Shown: piece by piece, positions 18,067 to 27,817 of the stretch | Position numbering within the stretch: position 1 is the stretch's first letter | How the letters are laid out: each line of letters starts with the position of its first letter | Assembly (NCBI RefSeq): GCF_000613785.1 | Contig: NZ_BAJQ01000022.1 | Span: 1-42,106, forward strand | Source: Segatella oulorum JCM 14966 | GTDB taxonomy: Bacteria > Bacteroidota > Bacteroidia > Bacteroidales > Bacteroidaceae | DNA length: 42,106 nucleotides | Direction: 5' to 3' | The notes under the pieces: model-generated | The model's input: the letters and a program-made list of their open reading frames with translations, nothing else | What the model was told of the DNA's origin: nothing | Databases searched by the model: none | Translations under genes and position numbers: made by a program

Positions 18067-18495
18067 TTAAGCATTTTTATCGAAATCACGTCTAACAACA
18101 AACTTGGTCTTCACAGGAAGTTTCTGCGCAGCAAGGCGAAGTGCCTCCTTTGCAATATCAAAAGAAACTCCTTCTACTTCAAAGAGAATGCGACCTGGTG
18201 TAACAGGTGCAACCCAACCTGCGGGATCACCTTTACCTTTACCCATACGAACATCAGCAGGCTTACGTGTGATGGGCTTATCAGGGAAGATACGTATCCA
18301 CACTTGTCCTTGACGATTCATATAACGATTCACCGCAACACGAGCAGCTTCTATTTGGCGACTGTTGATCCATTTAGGCTCCAATGTCTTGATACCAAAA
18401 GAACCAAAGGCCAATTCTGTACCGCGGTGTGCATTACCTTTATTTCCACGACCATCTTGCGGTCTTCTATATTTTACTCTTTTTGGCTGTAACAT
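18067..18495 (-). CDS. rplP: 50S ribosomal protein L16
   Basis: L16 lies near the peptidyl-transferase A site and is needed for late assembly. The 142-aa protein starts [18 protein letters not shown] and has [20 protein letters not shown]. As written, the upstream rpsC frame runs into this gene by 29 bases. That overlap disappears if the rpsC frameshift is repaired. Confidence 0.97.
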   Translation of the reverse strand: MLQPKRVKYRRPQDGRGNKGNAHRGTELAFGSFGIKTLEPKWINSRQIEAARVAVNRYMNRQGQVWIRIFPDKPITRKPADVRMGKGKGDPAGWVAPVTPGRILFEVEGVSFDIAKEALRLAAQKLPVKTKFVVRRDFDKNA

Positions 18496-19237
18496 GATAG
18501 TTCTCTGTTTTAACGGTTATTGTTTCTTCTGCGATTACCGCGACCGTTACGTCCGCCATTTGGACGACCACCATTTGCTTATCTTGAGCAAAGTTGGGGG
18601 TTAAATCACGCTTACCATAAACCTCTCCACGGCAAATCCAAACTTTTATTCCTAAGAGACCTACCTTGGTAAGAGCTTCTGTTGCACAGTAATCAATGTC
18701 TGCACGGAATGTATGCAGAGGAGTACGCCCCTCCTTAAACATCTCCTTACGTGCAATTTCTGCACCATTCAGACGACCAGAGATTTGAACTTTAATACCT
18801 TCTGCTCCTGCACGCATCGTATTTTGAATAGCCATCTTGATGGCACGGCGATAAGAAATCTTACCTTCCACCTGGCGAGCGATGTTATTTGCAACGATGT
18901 TTGCATCGAGTTCGGGCTTTTTAACTTCGAAGATGTTGATTTGAATGTCTTTCTTATAAAGCTTCTTCAACTCTTCTTTCAACTTGTCTACATCTTGACC
19001 ACCTTTACCAATGACGATACCCGGACGGGCTGTACAAATAGTGATGGTGACGAGTTTCAATGTACGTTCAATGACAACATGAGAGAGACTGGCCTTCGCC
19101 AAACGCTCGTTCAGATACTTACGGATTTTACGATCTTCAACGATGTTCTCTCCAAAGCTTTTGCCACCAAACCAATTTGAATCCCAACCACGAATAATTC
19201 CAAGGCGGTTGCTTATTGGATTAACTTTTTGTCCCAT
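18467..19237 (-). CDS. rpsC: 30S ribosomal protein S3, 3' end altered by a -1 frameshift
   Basis: S3 lines the mRNA entry channel. The protein has the KH domain ([20 protein letters not shown]) and the C-terminal domain ending [19 protein letters not shown]. After that the written frame continues [18 protein letters not shown] and overlaps rplP. The neighbouring frame reads [20 protein letters not shown] and stops at 18510-18512, exactly the Gly/Arg/Asn tail usual in Bacteroidota S3. One T missing from the run at 18574-18576 on the plus strand explains this. The repaired gene (18510-19237) would encode 242 aa and leave a 14-base gap to rplP. Confidence 0.93.
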   Translation of the reverse strand: MGQKVNPISNRLGIIRGWDSNWFGGKSFGENIVEDRKIRKYLNERLAKASLSHVVIERTLKLVTITICTARPGIVIGKGGQDVDKLKEELKKLYKKDIQINIFEVKKPELDANIVANNIARQVEGKISYRRAIKMAIQNTMRAGAEGIKVQISGRLNGAEIARKEMFKEGRTPLHTFRADIDYCATEALTKVGLLGIKVWICRGEVYGKRDLTPNFAQDKQMVVVQMADVTVAVIAEETITVKTENYHVTAKKSKI

Positions 19238-19246
19238 TCTATTTAA

Positions 19247-19651
19247 TTATTTTTCGTCGTTAGTTTTGGCATCAACAAATAATGTCACATGATTCGAACG
19301 CTTACGAATTCTGTAGCCACGACCTTGTGGTGCAGGACGCATGCGCTTCATAGTAACACCTTCATCAACAAATACTTTGCTGATATATAATTCTCCATCT
19401 TCGGCCTTACGGTCATTTTTGGTCTCCCAGTTAGCAATTGCAGAACGGAGTAGTTTCTCAACGTCTGCGGCAGCTTGCTTCTTAGAGAATCGAAGAACGC
19501 CTAAAGCACGGCTCACTTCTAAGCCACGAATCATGTCTACAACGTAGCGCATCTTACGTGGAGAAGAGGGAACGCCCTTAAGCTTTGCAAAGTACAAATT
19601 CTTACGAGCCTCTTTTATCTTTTCAGCTGCAATATGTTTTCTTGCTCCCAT
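19247..19651 (-). CDS. rplV: 50S ribosomal protein L22
   Basis: L22 extends a beta-hairpin into the nascent-peptide tunnel. The 134-aa protein has the tunnel hairpin [20 protein letters not shown] and the core [20 protein letters not shown]. No insertion or deletion typical of macrolide resistance is apparent at the hairpin tip. Confidence 0.97.
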   Translation of the reverse strand: MGARKHIAAEKIKEARKNLYFAKLKGVPSSPRKMRYVVDMIRGLEVSRALGVLRFSKKQAAADVEKLLRSAIANWETKNDRKAEDGELYISKVFVDEGVTMKRMRPAPQGRGYRIRKRSNHVTLFVDAKTNDEK

Positions 19652-19687
19652 TATTATTCTTATTTGTTAAATGGATGTGTAACCTGC

Positions 19688-19957
19688 TTACTTCTTATTG
19701 TTTCCTGCATGACCACCAAAACGACGTGTAGGTGCAAACTCACCCAACTTATGGCCGACCATGTTCTCAGTAATGTAAACAGGAATAAATTTATTTCCGT
19801 TATGAACAGCAACAGTGTGCCCCACAAAGTCCGGGGAAATCATTGATGCTCTAGCCCATGTTTTCACAACACTCGCTTTTCCACTCTCGTTCATAGCGAG
19901 AATCTTCTTCTCGAGCGATACATTAATATATGGACCTTTTTTTAAAGAACGACTCAT
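19688..19957 (-). CDS. rpsS: 30S ribosomal protein S19
   Basis: S19 lies in the small-subunit head and pairs with S13. The 89-aa protein begins [19 protein letters not shown] and ends with the conserved [17 protein letters not shown]. It lies between rplB and rplV as usual in the S10 section. Confidence 0.97.
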   Translation of the reverse strand: MSRSLKKGPYINVSLEKKILAMNESGKASVVKTWARASMISPDFVGHTVAVHNGNKFIPVYITENMVGHKLGEFAPTRRFGGHAGNNKK

Positions 19958-19967
19958 ATCTTACTCT

Positions 19968-20795
19968 TTATTTTTTATTAGCTCTTTCAATTATATACTT
20001 GTTAGAAAGTTTCTTGGGTGCACGAGTCTTGAGACCCTTAGCGTAAAGACCCTTACGAGAGCGTGGATGTCCACCGCTTTGACGACCTTCACCACCACCC
20101 ATTGGGTGATCTACAGGGTTCATAACAACACCACGGTTGTGTGGACGACGTCCCAACCAACGCGAACGACCAGCCTTACCAGACTGTTCCAAAGCATGAT
20201 CAGAATTACCTACACTACCAACTGTAGCTTTACAAGCACTCAAAATCTGGCGTGTTTCACCAGAGGGGAGCTTAATAACACAATAACTGCCCTCACGAGA
20301 AGTCAACTGAGCAAAATTACCAGCCGAACGAACCAACAAAGCACCCTGTCCAGGACGCAACTCAATATTATGAATTACGGTACCAACAGGAATGTTTGCC
20401 AACGGAAGTGCATTACCAATCTCAGGAGCAGCATCAGCACCCGACATTAAAGTAGCACCTACCTGAAGTCCATTAGGAGCAATAATGTAACGTTTTTCAC
20501 CATCAGCATAGTACAAAAGTGCAATGCGAGCAGAGCGGTTAGGATCATACTCGATTGTCTTGACTACGGCTGGAACACCATCTTTCTCGCGTTTAAAGTC
20601 GATCAAACGATACTTTTGCTTATGACCACCACCAATATAGCGAACGGTCATCTTACCAGTGTTGTTTCGACCACCGGTAGAACGTTTGCCGTAAACGAGA
20701 GACTTCTCTGGCACGGATGCAGTAATATCCTCGAACGTGCCAATAACCTTGTGTCTTTGTCCCGGAGTAACCGGGTTTAATTTACGTACTGCCAT
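19968..20795 (-). CDS. rplB: 50S ribosomal protein L2
   Basis: L2 helps form the peptidyl-transferase centre. The 275-aa protein ends with the signature [20 protein letters not shown], which contains the functionally important His, and has a basic tail. The N-terminal OB and SH3-like domains are complete ([20 protein letters not shown]). Confidence 0.98.
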   Translation of the reverse strand: MAVRKLNPVTPGQRHKVIGTFEDITASVPEKSLVYGKRSTGGRNNTGKMTVRYIGGGHKQKYRLIDFKREKDGVPAVVKTIEYDPNRSARIALLYYADGEKRYIIAPNGLQVGATLMSGADAAPEIGNALPLANIPVGTVIHNIELRPGQGALLVRSAGNFAQLTSREGSYCVIKLPSGETRQILSACKATVGSVGNSDHALEQSGKAGRSRWLGRRPHNRGVVMNPVDHPMGGGEGRQSGGHPRSRKGLYAKGLKTRAPKKLSNKYIIERANKK

Positions 20796-20801
20796 TTTTA
20801 T

Positions 20802-21095
20802 TTAGATATTGCTATAAAAATCAATTGTGTCGCCGTCCTTAACGGTAACGATAGCCTTTTTAAAAGCATTCTTCTGCCCTTTAATCAGCCCAGCCTTTGT
20901 ATAACGACTTGAACGCTTACCAGCATAGCGAAGGGTGTTCACGTCAATCACTGTAACATTATACAAGCCTTCGACCTCTTGCTTAATTTGGAGTTTATTA
21001 GCTTCTGGGCGAACAATGAAACCATAGCGGTTTGCATACTTGTCTGTTATCTTGGTTTGCTTCTCAGTAACCAATGGTTTAATAATAAATGCCAT
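20802..21095 (-). CDS. rplW: 50S ribosomal protein L23
   Basis: L23 is the tunnel-exit dock for trigger factor and SRP. The 97-aa protein starts MAFIIKPLVTEKQTKI and keeps the short loop form without a long tunnel extension. It follows rplD and precedes rplB. Confidence 0.97.
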   Translation of the reverse strand: MAFIIKPLVTEKQTKITDKYANRYGFIVRPEANKLQIKQEVEGLYNVTVIDVNTLRYAGKRSSRYTKAGLIKGQKNAFKKAIVTVKDGDTIDFYSNI

Positions 21096-21111
21096 AATCT
21101 AATTCTCCTTC

Positions 21112-21741
21112 TTATTTATTTAAAACGCCGTCAATTGCTTTCAAAGAGCTTTCTGTCAACACCAAAACATCTGCATTCAAAACTTTATAAGAATTGAGTG
21201 CAGTTGCCAGCATCACATCAGCGCGCTGAATATTACGAGCAGACAAATATACGTTTTTATTAACTTCTGACAAAAGAACAAGCGTCTTTTTGCCCTCAAC
21301 TTTGAGATTTTTAGCTAAATTTACGAATTCTTTCGTCTTTGGAGCCTCGAAATTGAAGTCTTCAACAACAACAATAGCATTTTCTTGAGCTTTATAAGAG
21401 AGTGCAGATTTACGTGCAAGCACCTTTACTTTCTTATTCAACTTAAAATCATAGTTGCGAGGCTTGGGACCGAATACACGTGCACCGCCTACTAAAACTG
21501 GTGAATTAATATCACCACGACGAGCACCGCCACCGCCTTTCTGGCGACCAAGTTTTCGGGTAGAACCGCTCAATTCACTTCTTTCTTTCGATTTAGCTGT
21601 GCCCTGACGTTGTGCGGCAAGATACTGCTTTACATCCAAATAAAGAACGTGATCGTTAGGCTCAATACCAAAGATAGCTTCATTCAGCGTTACCTTTCTG
21701 CCGGTCTCTTGACCCTTTATATTTAAAACGCTAACTTCCAT
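21112..21741 (-). CDS. rplD: 50S ribosomal protein L4
   Basis: L4 reaches into the exit tunnel and, in enterobacteria, represses the S10 operon. The 209-aa protein has the tunnel loop ([20 protein letters not shown], then [15 protein letters not shown]). Its ATG overlaps the rplC stop codon by one base (TAATG). A hairpin upstream of rpsJ could be an L4 control site; that is inference. Confidence 0.97.
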   Translation of the reverse strand: MEVSVLNIKGQETGRKVTLNEAIFGIEPNDHVLYLDVKQYLAAQRQGTAKSKERSELSGSTRKLGRQKGGGGARRGDINSPVLVGGARVFGPKPRNYDFKLNKKVKVLARKSALSYKAQENAIVVVEDFNFEAPKTKEFVNLAKNLKVEGKKTLVLLSEVNKNVYLSARNIQRADVMLATALNSYKVLNADVLVLTESSLKAIDGVLNK

Positions 21742-22354
21742 TACTTCTTGATTAAAACAGTTGAACCATTACATCCAGCTACAGAACCTTTCACAAGGAG
21801 AAGATTGTGTTCTGGAATTACCTTTAACACTTGGAGATTCTGCGTGGTAACGCGATCGCCTCCCATTTGGCCTCCCATGCGCATACCCTTAAATACCTTT
21901 GCGGGATATGAACAAGCACCGATAGAACCCGGCTTACGTGCGCGGTCATCTTGTCCGTGAGTGCTTTGACCCACACCACCGAAACCATGACGCTTTACGA
22001 CACCTTGGAAGCCTTTACCCTTAGATGTTCCTACAACATCAACAAACTTTGCATCGGCAAAGATTTCAACTGTTAAGGTGTCTCCGAGGTTATGATCCTC
22101 ATCAAACTTGAACTCGGCCAAGTGCTTTTTGGGTGTTGTGCCTGCCTTCTTAAAGGTTCCCATCATGGCTTAGAAGTTCTATTCTCCTTTGCCTCACCGA
22201 AACCCAACTGAAGTGCTTTGTAACCGTCTTTCTCTTCTGTCTTAACTTGGGTTACAACACAAGGACCAGCTTCGATAACAGTGCACGGAACATTCTTTCC
22301 GTCGGCACTGAAAACGGATGTCATTCCGATTTTTTTTCCAATTAATCCTGGCAT
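21741..22354 (-). CDS. rplC: 50S ribosomal protein L3, split by a -1 frameshift
   Basis: L3 starts large-subunit assembly and touches the peptidyl-transferase centre. The first 63 codons (22354 to the TGA at 22163-22165) read [20 protein letters not shown] to ENRTSKP. The remainder is in the next frame, from ATG at 22166 ([20 protein letters not shown]) through the hallmark [20 protein letters not shown] to VLIKK. The junction AAGCCATGATG lacks one base, probably an A giving CCA ATG ATG. With one base added the gene is 615 nt and 204 aa, the normal L3 length. Loss of L3 is lethal, so this is almost certainly a sequence error. Confidence 0.93.
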
Positions 22355-22399
22355 TTCAATACTTACTTTAATTAATTAATAATTTACCTCACTTAAAAA

Positions 22400-22705
22400 T
22401 TAGACTTTAATTTCGACTTCTACACCAGAAGGAAGCTCTAATTTCATCAAAGCATCCACAGTCTTAGCGGTAGAGCTATAAATGTCAATAAGACGTTTAA
22501 AGTCTGAAAGCTGGAACTGCTCACGCGATTTCTTATTCACGAAAGTTGAGCGATTCACCGTGTAAATGCGCTTGTGTGTAGGCAATGGGATAGGACCACT
22601 AACGATAGCCCCCGTTGCTTTTACAGCCTTTACAATCTTCTCTGCCGACTTATCAACCAAGGTGTGGTCGTAAGACTTGAGCTTAATTCTAATTTTTTGA
22701 CTCAT
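22400..22705 (-). CDS. rpsJ: 30S ribosomal protein S10 (NusE)
   Basis: S10 is a small-subunit head protein and, as NusE, links ribosomes to transcription. The 101-aa protein starts at 22705 ([20 protein letters not shown]). Fifteen open codons upstream to 22750 are not S10-like. The loop [20 protein letters not shown] is conserved. A strong hairpin lies upstream at 22742-22785. Confidence 0.96.
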   Translation of the reverse strand: MSQKIRIKLKSYDHTLVDKSAEKIVKAVKATGAIVSGPIPLPTHKRIYTVNRSTFVNKKSREQFQLSDFKRLIDIYSSTAKTVDALMKLELPSGVEVEIKV

Positions 22706-22741
22706 TGTTCTTTTAATTATAAAATGATTAAATAAGAGCGT

Positions 22742-22785
22742 AAGAGGCACACTGCTTAAGAGTCATTCGCTAAGCAGCGCCTCTT
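22742..22785 (-). promoter_or_regulatory. Stable hairpin in the fusA-rpsJ gap
   Basis: On the minus-strand transcript AAGAGGC pairs with GCCTCTT and, inside it, CTGCTTA pairs with TAAGCAG across a small bulge, with a 12-base loop. It is about 37 bases before rpsJ. It is not followed by a long U-run, so it may be an attenuator, a processing site or an L4-type control element. Confidence 0.55.
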
Positions 22786-22802
22786 TGCCCATAAAATATT
22801 CT

Positions 22803-24917
22803 TTACAGAAGCTCTGCGTGTCCGTGAACCTCTTCAAGTACTTCCTTAGCAATGCTTGTAGAAAGTGGAGAATGATGGTCATACTCCATAGAAGATGTTG
22901 CACGACCAGAAGTAATTGTACGGAGAGCAGTCACATAACCGAACATCTCGGCCAATGGAACCATTGCCTTTACGATGCGTGCACCGCTACGAGCTTCTTC
23001 CATACCTTGAACCAAACCACGACGTTTGTTCAAGTCACCAATCACATCACCCATGTTCTCTTCAGGAGTAACAACTTCAACCTTCATAATAGGCTCCATC
23101 AAAACAGGACCTGCTTTAGGACAGAGCACCTTGAAAGCCTGGTGAGCTACCAACTCGAAAGACAACTGATCAGAGTCTACAGGGTGGAAACTACCATCGG
23201 TCAAAGTCACCTTCATGCCTGTCATGGGGAAGCCACCGAGCACACCATTGCTCAAGCAATCAGCAAAACCTTTCTGAACGGAAGGGATAAATTCCTTAGG
23301 AACGTTACCGCCTTTCACCTCGTTCACAAATTGCAAATCACCCTCTGTGTAGTCTTCGTCCTTCGGAGCAATCGTTACATCGATACAAGCAAACTTACCA
23401 CGACCACCCGATTGCTTCTTATACGTCTCGCGACTCTGTGCAGAACGCGTGATAGCCTCTTTATAGTTCACCTGAGGTTTACCTTGGTTACATTCAACCT
23501 TAAACTCACGTTTCAAACGGTCGATGATAATATCCAAGTGCAACTCACCCATACCCGAGATAATCGTTTGACCACTCTGCTCATCCGTGCGAACGGTGAA
23601 GGTTGGGTCTTCCTCGGCCAACTTAGCCAAACCGTTATCCAATTTGGTTACATCGGCCTGACTCTTAGGCTCTACAGCAATAGAAATCACAGTGTCGGGG
23701 AATGTCATAGACTCCAACACGATAGGTGCATTCTCATCGCAAAGCGTATCACCCGTGCGGATATCTTTAAAGCCTACGCCTGCGCCAATATCACCGGCAT
23801 CAATCGAATCCATAGGAATCTCTTGCTTTGAGTTCATCTGGAACAAACGGCTGATGCGTTCTTTTTTCCCTGAGCGAGGGTTATAAACATAAGAACCGGC
23901 TGTAATCTTACCCGAATAAACACGGAAGAACACCAAACGACCCATGAATGGATCGGTAGCAATCTTAAATGCAAGTGCCGATGTAGGCGCATCCTCTGAA
24001 GGCTTACGATCTTCCTCTGCGTCTGTATCAGGGTTCGTTCCAACGATAGCCTGCGTATCAACAGGCGAAGGAAGGAATGCACAAACATAGTCCAACAAAG
24101 GCTGAACACCCTTGTTCTTATAAGAAGAGCCCAACAACATGGGGCAGCATTCCATAGCGATACAACCTTTACGGATAGCACGAAGCAACTTGTCTTCGCT
24201 GATCTCCTTACCTTCGAGATAGAGTTCCATCACTTCATCATCGAAGTTAGCCGCACCTTCTACGAGCTTTTCACGCCACTCTGCAGCCTCATCAGCCAAG
24301 TCAGCAGGAATATCTTCTATATCATATTCCGCGCCCATCGTCTCATCGTGCCACAAGATAGCCTTCATTTTAATCAGGTCTACAACACCCTTGAAGTTCT
24401 CTTCTGCGCCAATAGGAATCTGAATAGCGATGGGGTTGGCTCCCAAAATATCTTTCATTTGCTGAACCGTCTCATAGAAGTCTGCACCCGAGCGGTCCAT
24501 CTTATTCACGTAACCAATACGAGGCACGTTGTATTTGTCTGCCTGACGCCAAACGGTTTCAGACTGAGGTTGCACGCCATCAGCAGCCGAATAGGTAGCA
24601 ACAGCACCATCAAGCACACGCAACGAGCGCTCAACTTCAGCCGTAAAGTCTACGTGTCCCGGAGTATCAATCAAGTTAATCTTATAAGATTTCCCATCAT
24701 AATTCCAGTTACAGGTTGTCGCTGCAGAGGTAATTGTAATACCACGCTCCTGCTCTTGCGCCATCCAGTCCATCGTAGCCGCGCCATCGTGTACCTCACC
24801 TATCTTATGCGTCTTACCCGTATAGAACAGAATACGCTCTGAAGTGGTTGTCTTACCCGCATCAATGTGCGCCATAATACCGATGTTACGAGTCAAATGT
24901 AAATCGCGATTTGCCAT
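22803..24917 (-). CDS. fusA: Translation elongation factor G
   Basis: EF-G is the GTPase that moves tRNAs and mRNA through the ribosome. The 704-aa protein has all G motifs: AHIDAGKTT (G1), RGITI (G2), DTPGH (G3) and NKMD (G4). Domains II-V follow, with [14 protein letters not shown] in domain III. It lies between rpsG and rpsJ; tuf, which follows fusA in many phyla, is absent here, as is usual in Bacteroidota. Confidence 0.98.
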   Translation of the reverse strand: MANRDLHLTRNIGIMAHIDAGKTTTSERILFYTGKTHKIGEVHDGAATMDWMAQEQERGITITSAATTCNWNYDGKSYKINLIDTPGHVDFTAEVERSLRVLDGAVATYSAADGVQPQSETVWRQADKYNVPRIGYVNKMDRSGADFYETVQQMKDILGANPIAIQIPIGAEENFKGVVDLIKMKAILWHDETMGAEYDIEDIPADLADEAAEWREKLVEGAANFDDEVMELYLEGKEISEDKLLRAIRKGCIAMECCPMLLGSSYKNKGVQPLLDYVCAFLPSPVDTQAIVGTNPDTDAEEDRKPSEDAPTSALAFKIATDPFMGRLVFFRVYSGKITAGSYVYNPRSGKKERISRLFQMNSKQEIPMDSIDAGDIGAGVGFKDIRTGDTLCDENAPIVLESMTFPDTVISIAVEPKSQADVTKLDNGLAKLAEEDPTFTVRTDEQSGQTIISGMGELHLDIIIDRLKREFKVECNQGKPQVNYKEAITRSAQSRETYKKQSGGRGKFACIDVTIAPKDEDYTEGDLQFVNEVKGGNVPKEFIPSVQKGFADCLSNGVLGGFPMTGMKVTLTDGSFHPVDSDQLSFELVAHQAFKVLCPKAGPVLMEPIMKVEVVTPEENMGDVIGDLNKRRGLVQGMEEARSGARIVKAMVPLAEMFGYVTALRTITSGRATSSMEYDHHSPLSTSIAKEVLEEVHGHAELL

Positions 24918-24939
24918 TTTCTTTTTGCTTTTAAATCAA

Positions 24940-25416
24940 TTAGAATCTGAAATGAGCGAACGCACGGTTAGCTTCTGCCATACGATGCATATCCTCTTTA
25001 CGTTTAAATGCACCACCCTGATTGTTGTAAGCATCCATAATCTCAGCAGCAAGTTTCTCTGCCATCGACTTTCCGCCACGCTTACGAGCAAAGTTAATCA
25101 AGTTCTTCATCGAGATACTCTCTTTGCGATCAGGACGAATTTCGGTCGGAACCTGGAATGTTGCACCACCAATACGGCGGCTCTTCACCTCTACCTGAGG
25201 AGTAATGTTATCCAAAGCCTGTTTCCAAATTTCGAGAGGAGCCTTTTCTTCATTAGCCATCTTCTCTTTTACGGTGTCAAGAGCTTTGTAGAAAATTTCG
25301 TATGAGATGGTCTTTTTACCATCATACATCAAATGGTTTACGAACTTAGAAACCTTTTGATCATTGTAAACCGGATCCGGAAGGATCACGCGTTTCTTGG
25401 GTTTTGCTTTTCTCAT
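24940..25416 (-). CDS. rpsG: 30S ribosomal protein S7
   Basis: S7 organises the small-subunit head and sits at the E site. The 158-aa protein has [20 protein letters not shown] and the ending [20 protein letters not shown]. In enterobacteria S7 represses the str operon by binding between rpsL and rpsG; the 130-base gap here could carry such a site. Confidence 0.97.
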   Translation of the reverse strand: MRKAKPKKRVILPDPVYNDQKVSKFVNHLMYDGKKTISYEIFYKALDTVKEKMANEEKAPLEIWKQALDNITPQVEVKSRRIGGATFQVPTEIRPDRKESISMKNLINFARKRGGKSMAEKLAAEIMDAYNNQGGAFKRKEDMHRMAEANRAFAHFRF

Positions 25417-25546
25417 TTTGTTTGAAATAAATTCTGACTGGGGCTGTTTTCCTGTTCTTCAACACCCGCTCCCGAGTGTTTACTCAACCTGTTAACAACA
25501 AATCTCCAGCAAAACGTTTAATAAAAATCTTTTTGGGGCGCAGCAA
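25417..25546. other. 130-base gap between rpsL and rpsG, possible S7 control site
   Basis: No gene fits here. On the minus-strand RNA, ACACTC and GGGTGT-type segments around 25460-25485 can pair. The location equals the S7 target in enterobacterial str mRNA. Structure and function are inferred. Confidence 0.35.
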
Positions 25547-25930
25547 TTACTTCTTAGCTGCCTTTGGACGCTTAGCTCCATATTTAGAACGGCGCTGTGT
25601 GCGGTTAGCAACACCGGCTGTATCCAACGTACCACGTACAATATGGTAACGTACACCTGGGAGGTCTTTCACACGACCACCACGCACTAACACGATAGAG
25701 TGCTCTTGCAAGTTGTGACCTTCACCAGGGATATAAGAGTTCACTTCCTTCTGATTGGTCAAACGCACACGAGCAACTTTTCGCATTGCTGAGTTAGGCT
25801 TCTTAGGAGTTGTTGTGTAAACACGAACACAAACGCCACGGCGTTGCGGACAATTATCCAACGCCGGCGACTTGCTCTTGTCTACGATGTCCTTTCTGCC
25901 CTTTCTTACTAATTGTGAAATAGTAGGCAT
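25547..25930 (-). CDS. rpsL: 30S ribosomal protein S12
   Basis: S12 controls decoding accuracy and is the streptomycin-resistance locus. The 127-aa protein has the loop TTPKKPNSA with Lys at 43 and GGRVKDLPG with Lys at 88, the streptomycin-sensitive forms. It is the first gene of the superoperon; a TACCTTTG -7 box lies about 83 bases upstream. Confidence 0.98.
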   Translation of the reverse strand: MPTISQLVRKGRKDIVDKSKSPALDNCPQRRGVCVRVYTTTPKKPNSAMRKVARVRLTNQKEVNSYIPGEGHNLQEHSIVLVRGGRVKDLPGVRYHIVRGTLDTAGVANRTQRRSKYGAKRPKAAKK

Positions 25931-26012
25931 AATCTTACTTTTTAATTTATATATTTATTTGTTTATTATCAAATACCACAGAAAAAGGCCTTCAAAAGCC
26001 TATTTCGGGCTG

Positions 26013-26020
26013 CAAAGGTA
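26013..26020 (-). promoter_or_regulatory. -7 box (TACCTTTG) of the str-S10-spc-alpha operon
   Basis: The minus strand reads TACCTTTG, a full match to TAnnTTTG, between the terminator of the upstream gene and rpsL. The -33 position reads TTAG, a weak match. The leader to rpsL is about 75 bases. Confidence 0.6.
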
Positions 26021-26059
26021 CAAACAAATATCCGAATTACCTAATTATATAAAAAGCAA

Positions 26060-26099
26060 AAAACCTATATCATTTTGAAATTTAAAAGATATAGGTTTT
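26060..26099 (-). terminator. Rho-independent terminator after the DUF3467 gene
   Basis: AAAACCTATATC and its exact complement form a 12-bp stem, and the minus strand continues TTTTTTGCTTTTT. It separates the DUF3467 gene from the ribosomal promoter. Confidence 0.75.
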
Positions 26100-26129
26100 A
26101 TTAACGATTATTCAAACTTTATTGCAGTT

Positions 26130-26446
26130 TTATGACTCTTCTTCGGGGATTTTAAAGGGTGTTGCGATGCTTCCTTCCTGCTCTGGAATGACAATCTTGC
26201 CAAATTGTTGCTCATAACGCTGCACGTTTTCTTGCAAAGCGCGCAACAAATGTTTCGCATGTTCTGGCGTCATCACCACACGCGAAACGACCTGTGGTTT
26301 GGGCATTCCAGGCAAAATCGACGCAAAGTCGAGCACAAAGTCTGTGTTAGAATGGGTAATCAAGCTAAATTGGCATAAACACCTTTAGCCATCTCGGGGT
26401 TCAAATCAATTTGAAGTCCCTCATTTTCTCTTTGTTCTTCGTTCAT
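26130..26446 (-). CDS. DUF3467 protein, broken by a -1 frameshift
   Basis: The C-terminal 77 residues are open from 26363 (ITHSNTDFVLDFASILPGMP onward), but that frame has only a TTG to start with. The neighbouring frame holds the missing N-terminus: ATG at 26446, MNEEQRENEGLQIDLNPEMA, then KGVYANLA followed at once by TGA. One base missing between 26362 and 26366 joins the two as NLAxITHSNTDF, a typical DUF3467 run, and gives 105 aa, the usual length. The family is a small cytoplasmic protein of unknown function near ribosomal genes in Bacteroidales. It contains VSRVVMTPEHAKHLLRALQEN, which recalls a helical segment. Confidence 0.8.
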
Positions 26447-26567
26447 TGTTCTATGATTCTATATTTAAACTCATATTCTTTTCACCTTAATATATATAGG
26501 ATTGCACGCTAATATATACCATATTGCCGCACAATCTCTATAAGATTGCCGCATAAAAGCAACGCTT

Positions 26568-26924
26568 TTACCCCACGCCCACTAACGAATTGACAATAAT
26601 CACAACCAAGACTATAGCTGTAATGGCCACATAAAGCCAATCGCGCTGAATGGAGAAATCGACTAATGACAACACGACACGCATAATTGGTGTGAGCATC
26701 AACACCACAACACCTAACTGCATCCATTCTGTTGCCGACAGACTAAAAGCACCACGAACGATGCCTTCGAAGGTGGTGTAACTCACTGCGCCCTTATGAA
26801 AGGTCATATAATCGGGCACAGGATGGCCTGATGTGGTTGCCAAATAATAAATACCACCCACAAGTGCGATGATACAAGCCGCAAAAACACCAATACGCAG
26901 GGTGTTGCCTATCAGCTCATTCAT
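26568..26924 (-). CDS. DUF1634 membrane protein
   Basis: The 118-aa protein has three hydrophobic segments (near 12-30, 65-85, 95-115). DUF1634 proteins are commonly encoded beside TauE/SafE permeases, as here. A direct role is not known; assistance to the permease is inference. The stop codon lies within a small AAAAGC-AAC-GCTTTT hairpin (26555-26569) that could end the transcript. Confidence 0.8.
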   Translation of the reverse strand: MNELIGNTLRIGVFAACIIALVGGIYYLATTSGHPVPDYMTFHKGAVSYTTFEGIVRGAFSLSATEWMQLGVVVLMLTPIMRVVLSLVDFSIQRDWLYVAITAIVLVVIIVNSLVGVG

Positions 26925-26955
26925 GCCATTCTTGCTCCGTTTCCTTTTTCCATAC

Positions 26956-27789
26956 TTAGAACTTGCCCATTAATCCGTTATAAATCATATTCACAGCCAC
27001 TAACAAAATGGCAACAGCAAATATCTTTCTCAGCAAACTGACGTTGAGGTGTTTCAACAACTTTGCACCCGTAAGTGCACCACCCAACACACCTACCATG
27101 ATGGGAAAAGCGATACCCGGCTCGATATAACCGCGTTGTAAATAAACCACAGCCGACGTTACCGCCGTCACACCAATCATGAAATTGCTCGTCGTGGTGC
27201 TCACTTTGAAGGGCACCTTCATGCACGAATCCATCGCCAACACCTTCAACACGCCACTGCCAATGCCCAACAAACCCGACAAAGCACCTGCAACAACCAT
27301 GATCAGAAAGCCGCCCGGCACATTCGTCAGCTCATAGTTTTGCACGCCTTCTTTCGTGGGATAGCTGCCAAAGAGCTTCAACTTCATCGCCAAAGCACTA
27401 CCTTTCACACCTACATGATCGACTTTTTGCCAATTTTGCATCACGGCCGTGAAGAACAACACCACGCCAAAAATCACAGCGATGACATTGGTTGGCATCC
27501 AAAGGGCTATCACGGCGCCCAACACAGCACCCACACTCGTAGCGATTTCCAAAAACATACCCAGGCGGATATTCGTCATACCCTCTTTCACATAGGCACT
27601 CGCCGAACCGGAAGAAGTGGCAATAGAAGCTACCAAAGCTGCACCAATGGCATAATGAAAATCAATGCCAAATGCCAAAGTGAGCAGCGGAATAACAATC
27701 ACGCCGCCCCCTAAACCTGTTAAGGAACCTAATAAGCCGGCGGCATAGGCCCCCAACAACAAGATGATCGTAAATACTAAAACACTCAT
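26956..27789 (-). CDS. TauE/SafE-family sulfite/sulfur-compound exporter
   Basis: The 277-aa protein has about eight membrane segments arranged as two repeats. The Gly-rich GLGGGVIVIPLLTLAFG near the N-terminus and GLLGIGSGVLKVLAMD in the second half are the family signatures. Such permeases move sulfite, sulfoacetate or other organosulfur anions across the inner membrane; the substrate cannot be inferred. It lies in a run with DUF421 upstream and DUF1634 downstream. Confidence 0.85.
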   Translation of the reverse strand: MSVLVFTIILLLGAYAAGLLGSLTGLGGGVIVIPLLTLAFGIDFHYAIGAALVASIATSSGSASAYVKEGMTNIRLGMFLEIATSVGAVLGAVIALWMPTNVIAVIFGVVLFFTAVMQNWQKVDHVGVKGSALAMKLKLFGSYPTKEGVQNYELTNVPGGFLIMVVAGALSGLLGIGSGVLKVLAMDSCMKVPFKVSTTTSNFMIGVTAVTSAVVYLQRGYIEPGIAFPIMVGVLGGALTGAKLLKHLNVSLLRKIFAVAILLVAVNMIYNGLMGKF

Positions 27790-27817
27790 GCTACACGCTC
27801 TTTTGAATCAAACACAT

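Noticed and set aside
21741..22354. True pseudogenisation of rplC
   Set aside because: L3 is essential, the rest of the operon is intact and other one-base losses occur in the window, so a sequence error is far more likely.
22785..23831. 348-aa plus-strand frame opposite fusA
   Set aside because: It is the antisense shadow of a strongly conserved gene, with His/Thr/Arg-rich composition typical of reversed codons.
24917..24939. Missing tuf after fusA and missing adk after secY as a deletion
   Set aside because: Both absences are the normal arrangement in Bacteroidota.
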